Assembly: GCA_051748085.1 (NCBI GenBank)
Contig: JBNJHA010000006.1
Location: forward strand, 1 to 64,000
Direction: 5' to 3'
Length of the DNA: 64,000 nucleotides
Source of the DNA: CAYNNQ01 sp051748085
GTDB taxonomy: Bacteria; Desulfobacterota; Desulfovibrionia; Desulfovibrionales; Desulfonatronovibrionaceae
The notes under the pieces are model-generated. The model made no database searches. It was not told where the DNA came from and worked only from the letters and a program-made list of their open reading frames with translations. The position numbers were made by a program, and so were the translations under genes. Below are positions 50,788 through 59,741 of the stretch, one piece after another; position 1 is the stretch's first letter, and the number at the start of each line of letters is the position of its first letter.

Positions 50788-52404
50788 ATGGGACTTTCAG
50801 CAGCACTTTACGCGGGAACAAGCGGCCTTAAGGGTCACGGCGAGGCTATGGCGGTTGTCGGCAATAATATTTCAAATGTCAGTACAGTGGGGTTTAAAGG
50901 GTCCAGAATGCAATTCGAGGATGCCCTGAGCCAGGAAATTACCACCGCCGCCGGGGTGGGTCAGGTCGGACGCGGAGTCCAGGTTGGAACGGTAATGGCC
51001 GACTTTGCACAGGGTTCCTTGGAAACCACTTCGGAATCCACAGATCTGGCTATAGGCGGTGAGGGATTTTTTGAGGTTTCTCCCCCGGGCGAGGAGATCA
51101 ATTATTATACCCGGGCCGGTAATTTTCGTTTTGATGAGGAGGGATATCTTGTTGATCCGCACGGCTACCGTGTTCAAGGTTGGGAGGTACTGCAGGAGAA
51201 TGCCAGTGCCGCGGCCACGGGGGAAAGCGCTGCTGCCAATAATGATTCTATTCAAATATCCGGGGTGCCTGAAGATATTCGTCTGGAAAATTTTCAGTCT
51301 CCACCGGAAGAGACTTCACATGTAGACCTGATAGCCAATCTAGATTCAGCTAGCGCGGACAATAGCACCAACGCATCCGATCCTTTTTTCTCCATGTTCG
51401 GAACTTGGGACGCGACCGAAGAAACTCCGCTTGGAGATAGTCTATATGCGTACCAGAGTACTATAAAGGTATATGACGAAAACGGTACATCACATAATAT
51501 GACCACTTATTTTGATCCGGTGAATGAAAACATAAGCGGAACGGGTGGAAACCAGTATTGGGAATATATGGTAACCGTGGATCCAAGCGAGGATAACCGC
51601 ACATTCTGGGATGCCTCGGACACCAAGCAGGGAGTGCTGATGACCGGTACTCTGACTTTTAATTCCGCCGGTGAGTTGGCTAATATGAACGGATATACCC
51701 TGATGAGCGACTCCAGTCCGAATGATCTGGGCAGTTGGGAGCCCGCGCAATTTTCGCAGGATGGCTATCCGATATGCACGCCTAATTTCCTGGGCAACGC
51801 GGAGGCCGATTTTACAGATGAAGATAATGCCGAAAACATAGAAATCAATTTCGGCGTAAATAATAAAGATCTGAGCGGGACTTCTGATCCGGGATGGTCC
51901 GGCGGTCCGGGCAGCAATCCGGCCAATATCGGAACGGATATTGACAACCTGATAGCTTTTCAGGGACCGGAACGCAGCGCTCAGTCCATGACCAACTACA
52001 GTACCGGCTCGACCACTATTTTTCAGTCCCAGGACGGTTACGGCCCGGGGTATCTGGAGAACATATCCGTGGACCGGGACGGGGTCATTACCGGTAATTA
52101 TTCCAACGGGCAGGTTCTGGAGCTTTACGCCCTGACCCTGGCCAATTTCAATAACGAATACGGACTTAATCGTGAAGGTGGAAACCTGTTTTCGGAAACC
52201 AGGTCTTCCGGTCCGGCACTTACCAATCTGGCCGGGACCGGCGGACTGGGCACAGTTGCTTCCAATTCCCTGGAGCAGTCCAATGTGGATCTGGCAACAG
52301 AATTCGTGAAGATGATTACCACGGAAAAAGGTTTTCAGGCCAATTCCAAGACAATAACCACGACCGATACCATGCTCAGCGTGTTAATAAATCTTAAGAG
52401 ATAA
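50788..52404 (+). CDS. flgE: flagellar hook protein FlgE
   Basis: A 538-residue axial protein. The N-terminal rod/hook motif is LYAGTSGLKGHGEAMAVVGN with NISNVSTVGFKGSR (about 6-36). The C-terminal motif is LEQSNVDLATEFVKMITTEK with FQANSKTITTTDTML. Between lie variable surface domains. FlgE subunits form the curved hook that joins rod and filament. GGAGG precedes the ATG, and a terminator follows. Confidence 0.95.
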   Translation: MGLSAALYAGTSGLKGHGEAMAVVGNNISNVSTVGFKGSRMQFEDALSQEITTAAGVGQVGRGVQVGTVMADFAQGSLETTSESTDLAIGGEGFFEVSPPGEEINYYTRAGNFRFDEEGYLVDPHGYRVQGWEVLQENASAAATGESAAANNDSIQISGVPEDIRLENFQSPPEETSHVDLIANLDSASADNSTNASDPFFSMFGTWDATEETPLGDSLYAYQSTIKVYDENGTSHNMTTYFDPVNENISGTGGNQYWEYMVTVDPSEDNRTFWDASDTKQGVLMTGTLTFNSAGELANMNGYTLMSDSSPNDLGSWEPAQFSQDGYPICTPNFLGNAEADFTDEDNAENIEINFGVNNKDLSGTSDPGWSGGPGSNPANIGTDIDNLIAFQGPERSAQSMTNYSTGSTTIFQSQDGYGPGYLENISVDRDGVITGNYSNGQVLELYALTLANFNNEYGLNREGGNLFSETRSSGPALTNLAGTGGLGTVASNSLEQSNVDLATEFVKMITTEKGFQANSKTITTTDTMLSVLINLKR

Positions 52405-52480
52405 ACAGGTTTGATGTGTAATTCAGCCCTGTTCCGGCTGAGAATTGACCTCGCTGTGTCCGTGTCCATACTCCTGTAGA

Positions 52481-52519
52481 AGAAAGGCCTTCGGGATTTG
52501 CTGCCCCGAGGGCCTTTCT
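52481..52519 (+). terminator. stem-loop terminator after flgE
   Basis: AGAAAGGCC then TCGGG (52481-52494) pairs with CCCGA then GGCCTTTCT (52505-52519), with a bulge; the following T-tract is weak (GGTTTGTATTTT). Confidence 0.7.
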
Positions 52520-52581
52520 GGTTTGTATTTTGCATGCTTTGATTCAAATGCTAAAAAGTGTCAAAAAATAGTGAGGCGGAT

Positions 52582-54348
52582 ATGAATGTATACAGTTGTT
52601 TAGCTAAGAATTTACAGGTCCTTGGCGAGTCATGCCCGGATTTTGTTGTCTGGTTTAAGGAATGGAAAAATAAATGGTATGAATGGGAAAATAGAGTTGA
52701 TTTCAACCGGTGGGGATGGTTGGATTTGGCAATTGAAGATAATAAGACTTTGTTGGGATCCATGCCTCCCAAAACTTTTTACGTCAGATGGAAGCCGCAA
52801 AAGCAGGGAATTGAGGGGTCTTCAATCATAAGCGGATGCAACCTGGGCTATGGTTTGAATTGGCTCTTATCCGTCACGAAGGAAGGCCATAAAATAGCCG
52901 TTACCGATCCTCATCCGGAAATGCTGGCCTTATGCCTTGGGATTACGGATTACAGCGATTTGTTATATAGTAAAAGAATCATTTTTTTCCCGCCGGATAA
53001 AAATGCTCAGGAAAGAGTGCTTTCATATATGGATGTTCAGTTCTATCATGGTCATGTGTATTTTTGGGCTGATGTGCCCAGTATGCAATTGGGACCTGAG
53101 TACGAGCTTCAAAACAAAAATTGCCGGGATGTTTTGCAAAAATATAAAGTCCAGACCGGAACACTTCGCCGAAAACAGGATACGGTTGTGGGCAATGAAT
53201 TGGAGAATTACAGCCGGGCTTTTAAGGACGGGGTGCTGAACAAAATAGATGGTGCTTTACAGGGAGGCAATGCTTTGGTTCTGGGCGCCGGTCCGTCGTT
53301 GGAAAAGTTCGGTCCGCAATTGGCTTCACGCCCGGTGAATGCCCTGTATGCAGCCGGATTGCAGACATTGCCCGCCCTGGCCCGTCTGGGTATCAAACCG
53401 GATTTATGCATGGCCATCGATTTTACCAGAGCATTGCTTAACCCGTTTAAAAAACTGGACGATGATTGGCTTAAAGATGTTCCTCTTATTTATACCACAA
53501 AAGTTCATCCGGAAGTGGTCAAGCGTTACCCGGGTCCTAAAGCTGCAGTATGGACGCGCGGCGGATTGGGGACAATGGTCTTTAAAAACCGTGGATATCT
53601 GCTGGACACAGGTGGATCAGTCAATGTCGCCCTGGTTCGTTTATTGACTGAAATGGGCATGGAAAATATTGTTTTTGCCGGAATGGACTTTGGATGGAAG
53701 GGTGATTTTTCTCACGCGCGTGGACATCACGCCAGCAATATGCGAAAAGATAATAAATCCGGAAAATTTGAAGTTCGATATAATGCCGATAAAGATATTG
53801 TTTATTCTGCTTTACCGTATCTGACTTCCTTGTGGGAACTGGAAAAAACCGTGGCGAATAAAAAATCCCGGTTTTACAATCTTTTTGGCGGCTTTATGGA
53901 TATTTCCGGAGCCAAGAGAGTGGCGCTTGATGAGGTTTACAGTTTTTTAGGAGATAAATCCGGCGGATATCAAGGGCAACTTGCCGGCATGCAAAAGAAA
54001 ATGAGGGCAAATTCGGCAAGGCCTGTTTTTGAAAGAAGAGGTAAGAAGTGGGCGGTATCTTTGCGGCGCCTGATGAAGAGGCTGGACAGGCTGTTCATGG
54101 TTCCGGAAAACAATACCCGCAAAATTCGGCAGGCACTGGCCGAGATGCGGTTGTTCGTCAGTCAGGATCCATTGTATTTAACCTATTTGCAGCCGGAAAT
54201 TATGGATATAAATGCGCTGGAGATATTTAATGAAAAATATGTCCGAAGCGACTATGTCCGGATTAAGCAACTGGCTGGTAAGGTAATAAAAAAGGTCAAG
54301 CGCATGGACCGGGCGGTAGGCGGTAAGGATATGCGCTCGGCTGCATAG
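52582..54348 (+). CDS. motility-associated factor (Maf/DUF115) glycosyltransferase-like protein
   Basis: A 588-residue protein of the DUF115/Maf family. The central domain (about 215-400) has ALVLGAGPSLEKFGPQLA, IKPDLCMAIDF, LLDTGGSVNVALVRLLTEMG and IVFAGMDFGWKGD, the sialic/pseudaminic-acid transferase-like core of Maf proteins. Maf enzymes glycosylate flagellin, and many bacteria need them for filament assembly. Placement next to hook genes and flaG fits. Start ATG 52582 follows GAGGCGG; an upstream GTG at 52558 is possible. The donor sugar and target are not known. Confidence 0.82.
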   Translation: MNVYSCLAKNLQVLGESCPDFVVWFKEWKNKWYEWENRVDFNRWGWLDLAIEDNKTLLGSMPPKTFYVRWKPQKQGIEGSSIISGCNLGYGLNWLLSVTKEGHKIAVTDPHPEMLALCLGITDYSDLLYSKRIIFFPPDKNAQERVLSYMDVQFYHGHVYFWADVPSMQLGPEYELQNKNCRDVLQKYKVQTGTLRRKQDTVVGNELENYSRAFKDGVLNKIDGALQGGNALVLGAGPSLEKFGPQLASRPVNALYAAGLQTLPALARLGIKPDLCMAIDFTRALLNPFKKLDDDWLKDVPLIYTTKVHPEVVKRYPGPKAAVWTRGGLGTMVFKNRGYLLDTGGSVNVALVRLLTEMGMENIVFAGMDFGWKGDFSHARGHHASNMRKDNKSGKFEVRYNADKDIVYSALPYLTSLWELEKTVANKKSRFYNLFGGFMDISGAKRVALDEVYSFLGDKSGGYQGQLAGMQKKMRANSARPVFERRGKKWAVSLRRLMKRLDRLFMVPENNTRKIRQALAEMRLFVSQDPLYLTYLQPEIMDINALEIFNEKYVRSDYVRIKQLAGKVIKKVKRMDRAVGGKDMRSAA

Positions 54349-54385
54349 GCATGGCCGGGATAGCTGTAATCGCCGTAAAGAAAAA

Positions 54386-54751
54386 TTATAGATTTCTATT
54401 CATGATGATACCCAGCATGTTTTCTATTGACTTTGCCAGTTCAAGTACCTCGTCTGGGGGTATTTTGCGGATGACTTCATCCTTTTCAGGGTCTATGACT
54501 TTTACCTGTATTTGTTCGGCATCACGGTCAACATGGAATTCAAGTTTTACATCCATTGAGTGCATATATTCCTGAATGGATGCGGATAGTTTCTCGATTT
54601 TTTCAATTTGAGCCAGAGTGCTGTCCTTTGTATTTTCAGGAGGAGAGTCTTCCCTGATTTCCGCGTGTTTGTTTTTCATGTTTTCATGCTGTGGATTGAT
54701 TCCTTTAATCGCGTTGTGCTCATAGTTGTGAAATTGTGATTCAATTCTCAT
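54386..54751 (-). CDS. flaG: FlaG-family flagellar protein
   Basis: A 121-residue protein. The C-terminal half (about 60-121) is the FlaG domain: VKLEFHVDRDAEQIQVKVID, then EVIRKIPPDEVLELAKSIE. FlaG influences flagellar filament length in several genera. The N-terminal half is polar and variable. GGGGGAGG lies 6 bases before the ATG. It faces the flagellar block from the opposite strand, so it has its own promoter. Confidence 0.88.
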   Translation of the reverse strand: MRIESQFHNYEHNAIKGINPQHENMKNKHAEIREDSPPENTKDSTLAQIEKIEKLSASIQEYMHSMDVKLEFHVDRDAEQIQVKVIDPEKDEVIRKIPPDEVLELAKSIENMLGIIMNRNL

Positions 54752-55047
54752 GGATTCCTCCCCCTTATAATTAATGTGCCGGTTTTAAAACAAGACAGTC
54801 TTTCGCCCGTCTTTGTTTTTTACTATTTTATTCTTTTCCCTTTCTTTTATTATCGACATCAACCATTAAAACTTTAGCAAAATGTTATTTGCCCATTAAA
54901 ATTTTTGAACTTTCGGATAAAAACTTGCTAATTTATGGATATAAAGTTAACAGCTTGTACACTTTTTTATTCGTAACCTCTCGGTGCCAATGAGATTGAG
55001 ACTCCATTTATTTGTAAAATTCAGCGATTAGACAAGGAGAGTTAAAA

Positions 55048-56688
55048 ATGCATATCCCCCCGAAAAGCAATGATGTTCTCGCAACCGTCAACCGCGGCAC
55101 TCCCTGTGAAAGTGGGCTCTGTACTCTTTGCCGTGCCGATTGTCAGGGAAAATGTGAAATGTGGATGTCCAGCCTGGCTGGACGAAAAATGCTTTATCCC
55201 CGCGACTTCGGATTGGTAACGGCGGGCAGCGCCCGTACCAAACATGTCGGGGTGTCATATACCTCGTTGCGCATTCAAGGATTTTGTTATGGTTCGAACG
55301 GATTGGCCAAAGGCCTGAGTAATCATGCTGATGATTGTGTTTTTCCCAATGTTGGGCTGGAATCTTCTTTCGGACGCAAAAAAATAACCAAGGTACGCCT
55401 GCCAATTATGACCGGAGCTCTTGGCTCTACCTTTATTGCCACTAAGTATTGGGATTCTTTTGCAACCGGTTGCGCATTGGTCGGGATACCTATTGTTATT
55501 GGGGAAAATGTTGTTGGGGTCGATAAAGAGGCTGAATTTAAAAACGGTCGTATAGTAAGCTCTCCGGAATTGGATCGGCGTATTGATACATATTTGCGGT
55601 ATTATGACGGATATGGAGCGATAATAGTCCAGTTGAACATAGAGGATGCCCGGAATGGAGTCGCTGAGTATGTGGCTGAAAAATATGGTGAAGAGGTTGT
55701 CATTGAATTGAAATGGGGGCAGGGAGCCAAGAATATCGGAGGAGAAATCGAAGTCAATTCCCTTGATTACGCATTATTTTTGAAAAAGCGCGGCTATATT
55801 GTTGATCCTGATCCTGAAAAGCCGGAAGTTCAGGAATCATTCGAGGCCGGAGGCCTGAGAGCTTTTGCCCGCCATAGTCGTTTGGGTTATACAGATATGA
55901 GTTCGGCTGAAAAAGTCGAAGCCGATTTTTTGAGTACAGTTGCCAAATTGCGTGAACTGGGTTTCAGCCGAATCTCTTTAAAGACCGGGGCGTATAGTAT
56001 GGAAGGATTGGCCCTGGCCATGCGTCTGGCCACGGATGCCGGACTTGATCTGTTGACCATTGATGGCGCGGGTGGTGGAACCGGGATGAGTCCCTGGAAT
56101 ATGATGGATAGCTGGGGTGTTCCCTCTGTTCTGCTTCATGCCAAGGCGGAAGAATATGCAAAAATTTTGTCCGGACGCGGAAAGCGTGTGGTTGATTTGT
56201 CTTTTGCCGGCGGGTTTGGCAGGGAAGATCAGATATATAAAGGTTTGGCCTTGGGGGCTCCGTATACAAAACTGATTTGTATGGGCCGCGGGTTAATGAT
56301 TCCCGGGTTTGTAGGCTCCAATATTGAAGGGGTTCTGCGTCCTGAAAAGAGAGAGAATGTCTTCGGAAACTGGGATAAACTCCCCAAATCCGTTGCCGAC
56401 AGGGGAAACACGGCCAGAGAAATTTTTGCCGGTTATTACAGTTTGCAGGAAAAAGTCGGAGCGGATGAAATGCAAAAGATACCTTATGGTGCGATTGCAA
56501 TGTGGACCGCCATGGACAAGATGGGCGCGGGGCTGCAGCAGTTGCTGGCCGGTGCCAGGCACTTCAGCCTTTGTGAAGTCAGACGCAGTGACATTGCTTC
56601 GGCAAATCGAGAGACGGAACGGGAGACCGGTATACCCTTTATAACCGATGCCGAAGATGATATTGCCCGGCGTATTCTTGAGTCTTAA
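55048..56688 (+). CDS. FMN-binding glutamate synthase-like protein
   Basis: A 546-residue protein related to the central (FMN) domain of glutamate synthase. The barrel contains RISLKTGAYSMEGLALAMRL, then the FMN/substrate loop IDGAGGGTGMSPWNMMDSWG and SFAGGFGREDQIYKG. The N-terminus holds five Cys (20, 25, 28, 32, 36; GTPCESGLCTLC and CQGKCEMW), which could bind an iron-sulfur cluster. The glutaminase domain of GltB is absent. Stand-alone proteins of this type occur in anaerobes and archaea, and their substrate is often unclear. AAGGAG precedes the ATG, and no partner genes adjoin it. Confidence 0.75.
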   Translation: MHIPPKSNDVLATVNRGTPCESGLCTLCRADCQGKCEMWMSSLAGRKMLYPRDFGLVTAGSARTKHVGVSYTSLRIQGFCYGSNGLAKGLSNHADDCVFPNVGLESSFGRKKITKVRLPIMTGALGSTFIATKYWDSFATGCALVGIPIVIGENVVGVDKEAEFKNGRIVSSPELDRRIDTYLRYYDGYGAIIVQLNIEDARNGVAEYVAEKYGEEVVIELKWGQGAKNIGGEIEVNSLDYALFLKKRGYIVDPDPEKPEVQESFEAGGLRAFARHSRLGYTDMSSAEKVEADFLSTVAKLRELGFSRISLKTGAYSMEGLALAMRLATDAGLDLLTIDGAGGGTGMSPWNMMDSWGVPSVLLHAKAEEYAKILSGRGKRVVDLSFAGGFGREDQIYKGLALGAPYTKLICMGRGLMIPGFVGSNIEGVLRPEKRENVFGNWDKLPKSVADRGNTAREIFAGYYSLQEKVGADEMQKIPYGAIAMWTAMDKMGAGLQQLLAGARHFSLCEVRRSDIASANRETERETGIPFITDAEDDIARRILES

Positions 56689-56712
56689 CAAAGATGATCG
56701 GTTGTAATTTTT

Positions 56713-56751
56713 GTACCAGTTCACTATTTTTTTAGCTTGCTGAATAGTTAC
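56713..56751. repeat. family B mini-repeat, copy 7
   Basis: Only 39 bases, from GTACCAGTTCAC to GCTGAATAGTTAC, with a T-rich middle. It lies between convergent genes and could act as a weak terminator. Confidence 0.45.
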
Positions 56752-56760
56752 TGATCTATC

Positions 56761-57480
56761 TTATTTTGTCTGCTTTCGTGTTTTATGTTGAAGGGTGTAC
56801 AGATATTGCAGGGCATTGCATGCCGAATTTTGTTCAGCCTTCTTGACGTTTCCTGATTTGGCAATAAATTTTTCACCTTCAGGCAGTGCGACCTGTACTT
56901 TGTATATTTTATCGTGTTCCGGCCCGTAACTGTCCACTAACGTGTATACGGGCCTTTTTTTGAAAAGTTTTTGTGTTTCTTCCTGGAGTTGGCTTTTGTA
57001 GTCTTTTTTGGGCGGGCGGGTTATGTCTTTCGGCCATTTTTCCTGGAAAAGAAACAATATGCATTGTTGCGCCTTGTTGTAGCCGCCATCCAGAAAGATA
57101 GCTGATAAAATTGCTTCCAGTGCGTCGCTTAAAACCGAATCCCGGTGGCCTCCACCCTGAATTTGCTCTCCTTTGCCTAAAAACAGGCAACTACCCAAAC
57201 CGATATCCCTGGCGATAGAGGCGAGACAACCTTCATTTACCAGACTTGAGCGGAGTCTGGTCATGTCTCCTTCGGATGCCTCGGGATAACGCCGGTAAAT
57301 TTCCTGGGATATGGAAAGCTCGAGGACCGCATCTCCCAGGAATTCGAGTCGTTCATTATTGCCCAGGCCGTGTTCGTTGGCGTATGAGCTGTGGGTCAGG
57401 GCTTGCGAGAGCAGGTTTTTATCGTTAAATACATAATTTATCTTGTTTTCTGCTACATGAATTGTTTGTGTCAATTTCAT
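56761..57480 (-). CDS. rnc: ribonuclease III
   Basis: A 239-residue double-strand-specific endoribonuclease that processes rRNA precursors. The catalytic signature NERLEFLGDAVLELSIS is near residues 42-58. LVNEGCLASIARDIGLG, a second acidic cluster in DALEAILSAIFLDGG, and a C-terminal double-stranded RNA-binding domain (about 160-232, KSQLQEETQKLFKKRPVY) complete it. The start has no clear ribosome-binding site, but it gives the usual family N-terminus. Confidence 0.94.
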   Translation of the reverse strand: MKLTQTIHVAENKINYVFNDKNLLSQALTHSSYANEHGLGNNERLEFLGDAVLELSISQEIYRRYPEASEGDMTRLRSSLVNEGCLASIARDIGLGSCLFLGKGEQIQGGGHRDSVLSDALEAILSAIFLDGGYNKAQQCILFLFQEKWPKDITRPPKKDYKSQLQEETQKLFKKRPVYTLVDSYGPEHDKIYKVQVALPEGEKFIAKSGNVKKAEQNSACNALQYLYTLQHKTRKQTK

Positions 57481-58322
57481 TTTATTTTTTTGGCAGTTAA
57501 TTATTCACGCTTGAAATTTTGGATTTTAAGATTCCAAGCCCAAGATGGACTGTTTGTCTGTAATCTATATGCCGAGTTGTGCGGCAAATATTGATAATTA
57601 CTATTGCGTCCCTGAAAAATTAAGAATAAAATATAAATGTATTCCTGACAAGGTTGACGGATACACCGAAATATGTCCATCATCTGTTAAGGCTCCTCAC
57701 ACAAATTTGTGCAAAACTTTGTTGCTAAGAACCCGCAAAGAACGCTTAACTCGCTGAATTTGAAGGTTTTTATTAAAAATAATTGAGTTGCCTAACCGTT
57801 GGGATAATCCAAATCCAAATCGGGATCGCTATCGAAATCGAAAGAATATGTTATTCGGTGCGGGAGGTATCATCGGCTTATGGAGTCGATTCCGATCTCG
57901 ATAGCGATTTCATCCCGAAGAAAGAAATCCCAACAATATGAAATGTGTTGCACAGATTCTTGAGACGAACCTCTTTTAACTGCTTACTATTCGGGTTAAA
58001 CAATTCGCGTGCTGAAGCTGGTTTTGTCCGAAAATTCAAAAATAATGTCGCGTTAAACTGGAAAAGGTCCATTTCCGGATAAAGGACGAGTAATCAAAGC
58101 CGGGATTTTTAAACGGCTTTTCCCCTGGCTGAAAATAACAGTTCGGGTTGTATTGTAATCATTTCCCAGGGGGAAGAAGATTCTTTTAATTGCCCGCTTA
58201 AATTCCTTTTATGGGAAATTTACCCCCTTTCGCCAATAAATGAGGCTTGCAGAATAAAATTCGTTATAATGTAAATTTAAATTGAATAGGCTTAATGTAT
58301 CAAACAAGAGGAGGAAAGCGAA
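57481..58322. other. 842-base intergenic region with degenerate repeats
   Basis: No gene supported. It contains a long-range inverted repeat, ATCGCTATCGAAATCG (57825-57840) against CGATCTCGATAGCGAT (57893-57908), 15 of 16 matching. A reversed family A fragment lies at 58050-58080 (GTTAAACTGGAAAAGG, CATTTCCGGAT). A faint family C-like stretch is near 57736-57792. The promoter of the next gene should lie toward the right end. Confidence 0.5.
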
Positions 58323-59387
58323 ATGGTTGGCATTTATATCGGCTCCACTTCCGGTTATTCCGGCAAGAATATGATAGCGATGTCTCTTGGACTGAAGTTG
58401 CAAAAGGAAGGCTATAAAGTTGGATATATGAAGCCGGTCGGCGCTATGCCCAAGGAACAGGACGGCAAGTTCGGCGATGAGGATGCCTTTTTTGTCCAGG
58501 AAGTACTCGGCTTGAATGAGAACCCCGAAAAGGTGACACCGGTTGTAGTTGATCAGGATTTTAAAATACGTGCTTTCAGTGGCGAATGCCAGAATTTGAT
58601 GCAGAGAATTAAGGAAAGTTATGAGGAGTTGTCCAAGGGTAAGGATGTTATGATTGTCTCCGGGTCTGGAAGCATGTATTCAGGACGGTATTGTGATGTT
58701 GACGGTGTAAGCGTGGTTAAAGAACTTGGTCTGAAGGCACTGGTAATAGATAGATACACCAAAGAACTCAATTATGATTACCTGGTTGTTTTAAAGGATG
58801 CTCTTAAAGAGGACATGGTAGGGGTTATTCTTAACGATATTCCTGCTCATTATCAGGATGAACTGGACAATATGCTGATTCCCTTTTTGAATCGTAAAGA
58901 AGTTAGTGTCTTTGGCAGTATTCCCCAGGATCCTCTCATGGGCGCCATTAAGGTTGGTGATCTGGCAAAACGTCTTGGAGGGCGCATAATAGCTGCTTCA
59001 TCCAAATCAGATCGGGTAGTGGAAAATTTTTTGATAGGGACTATGCAGGTTGAGAATTTCATGACTCATTTTAAGAAGAGCAAGAATTCCGCCGTAATAG
59101 TTGGGGGTGACCGATCCGATGTGCAATTGGTTGCTTTGGAAGGCCAGTGCCAATGTTTGGTACTGACCGGAAATTTGTATCCAAACGATATCATCATGAC
59201 CAGGGCCGAAGTGCTGGAGGTTCCGATTATAGTTGTCAGAGAGGATACTTATACGGTAGCTCAGAAGATGGACGCGATTCTGTCAATGCACAAGTTGCGG
59301 GATGTGATAAAAATACAGCATGGATCGCAGTTGGTTAATTCGGTCATTGATATTGATCAGATCAAGAAGAACGTGGGGCTTAGTTAA
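58323..59387 (+). CDS. DRTGG-domain / BioD-like P-loop protein (phosphotransacetylase N-terminal type)
   Basis: A 354-residue protein equal to the N-terminal regulatory half of long phosphotransacetylases. Residues 1-200 form a dethiobiotin-synthetase-like P-loop fold (IYIGSTSGYSGKNMIAMSLG, YMKPVGAMP, VILNDIP). Residues about 210-330 are the DRTGG domain (GGDRSDVQLVALEG). The catalytic phosphotransacetylase domain is absent, so it is probably a nucleotide- or metabolite-sensing regulator. Stand-alone forms are common in archaea and delta-proteobacteria. A strong AGGAGG lies 8 bases before the ATG, and a terminator follows. Confidence 0.8.
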   Translation: MVGIYIGSTSGYSGKNMIAMSLGLKLQKEGYKVGYMKPVGAMPKEQDGKFGDEDAFFVQEVLGLNENPEKVTPVVVDQDFKIRAFSGECQNLMQRIKESYEELSKGKDVMIVSGSGSMYSGRYCDVDGVSVVKELGLKALVIDRYTKELNYDYLVVLKDALKEDMVGVILNDIPAHYQDELDNMLIPFLNRKEVSVFGSIPQDPLMGAIKVGDLAKRLGGRIIAASSKSDRVVENFLIGTMQVENFMTHFKKSKNSAVIVGGDRSDVQLVALEGQCQCLVLTGNLYPNDIIMTRAEVLEVPIIVVREDTYTVAQKMDAILSMHKLRDVIKIQHGSQLVNSVIDIDQIKKNVGLS

Positions 59388-59431
59388 TTTTTCTTCAAAT
59401 TTAAAATTATTCCGGATAAAAATTGGGTTAG

Positions 59432-59464
59432 AAAGGGTACTATTTTTTATAGTGCCCTTTTTTT
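59432..59464 (+). terminator. rho-independent terminator
   Basis: AAAGGGTACTA (59432-59442) pairs with TAGTGCCCTTT (59450-59460) with one G-T pair, followed by T residues. Confidence 0.85.
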
Positions 59465-59528
59465 GAGATTAAAAACCGGATTTTGAAATTGATTCGGGAT
59501 TTAGAAAGAGAGGTTCGCGGATTTCAAA

Positions 59529-59604
59529 TGGAGCCAGGAATCGGACTTGAACCGACGGCCTGCTGATTACGAATCAGCTGCTCTACCAACTGAGCTATCC
59601 TGGC
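59529..59604 (-). tRNA. tRNA-Thr (CGT anticodon)
   Basis: 76 bases. The acceptor GCCAGGA pairs with TCCTGGC, then discriminator T and encoded CCA (59531-59529). Anticodon stem GCTGA/TCAGC encloses TTCGTAA (anticodon CGT); the T-arm has GGTTCAAGTCC. Confidence 0.96.
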
Positions 59605-59623
59605 TTTTATCCGTGTGAAAGCG

Positions 59624-59652
59624 CTATTAGCAAGGCCTGAGAGCATGGTCAA
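59624..59652 (-). promoter_or_regulatory. sigma-70-type promoter of tRNA-Thr
   Basis: TTGACC (59652-59647), a 17-base spacer and TAATAG (59629-59624) on the minus strand, about 20 bases before the tRNA. Confidence 0.65.
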
Positions 59653-59741
59653 GTTGTTTTTGTTTAGAAGTGTACTTTGTAAATCAACCCGGATGATAAT
59701 TATTTTTAAACATATTGCAAACAAGAAAATGGTTGGAAGGC

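Noticed and set aside
57545..57757. 70-codon frame between rnc and the DRTGG gene
   Set aside because: No ribosome-binding site, no motif, and it runs into degenerate repeat sequence.
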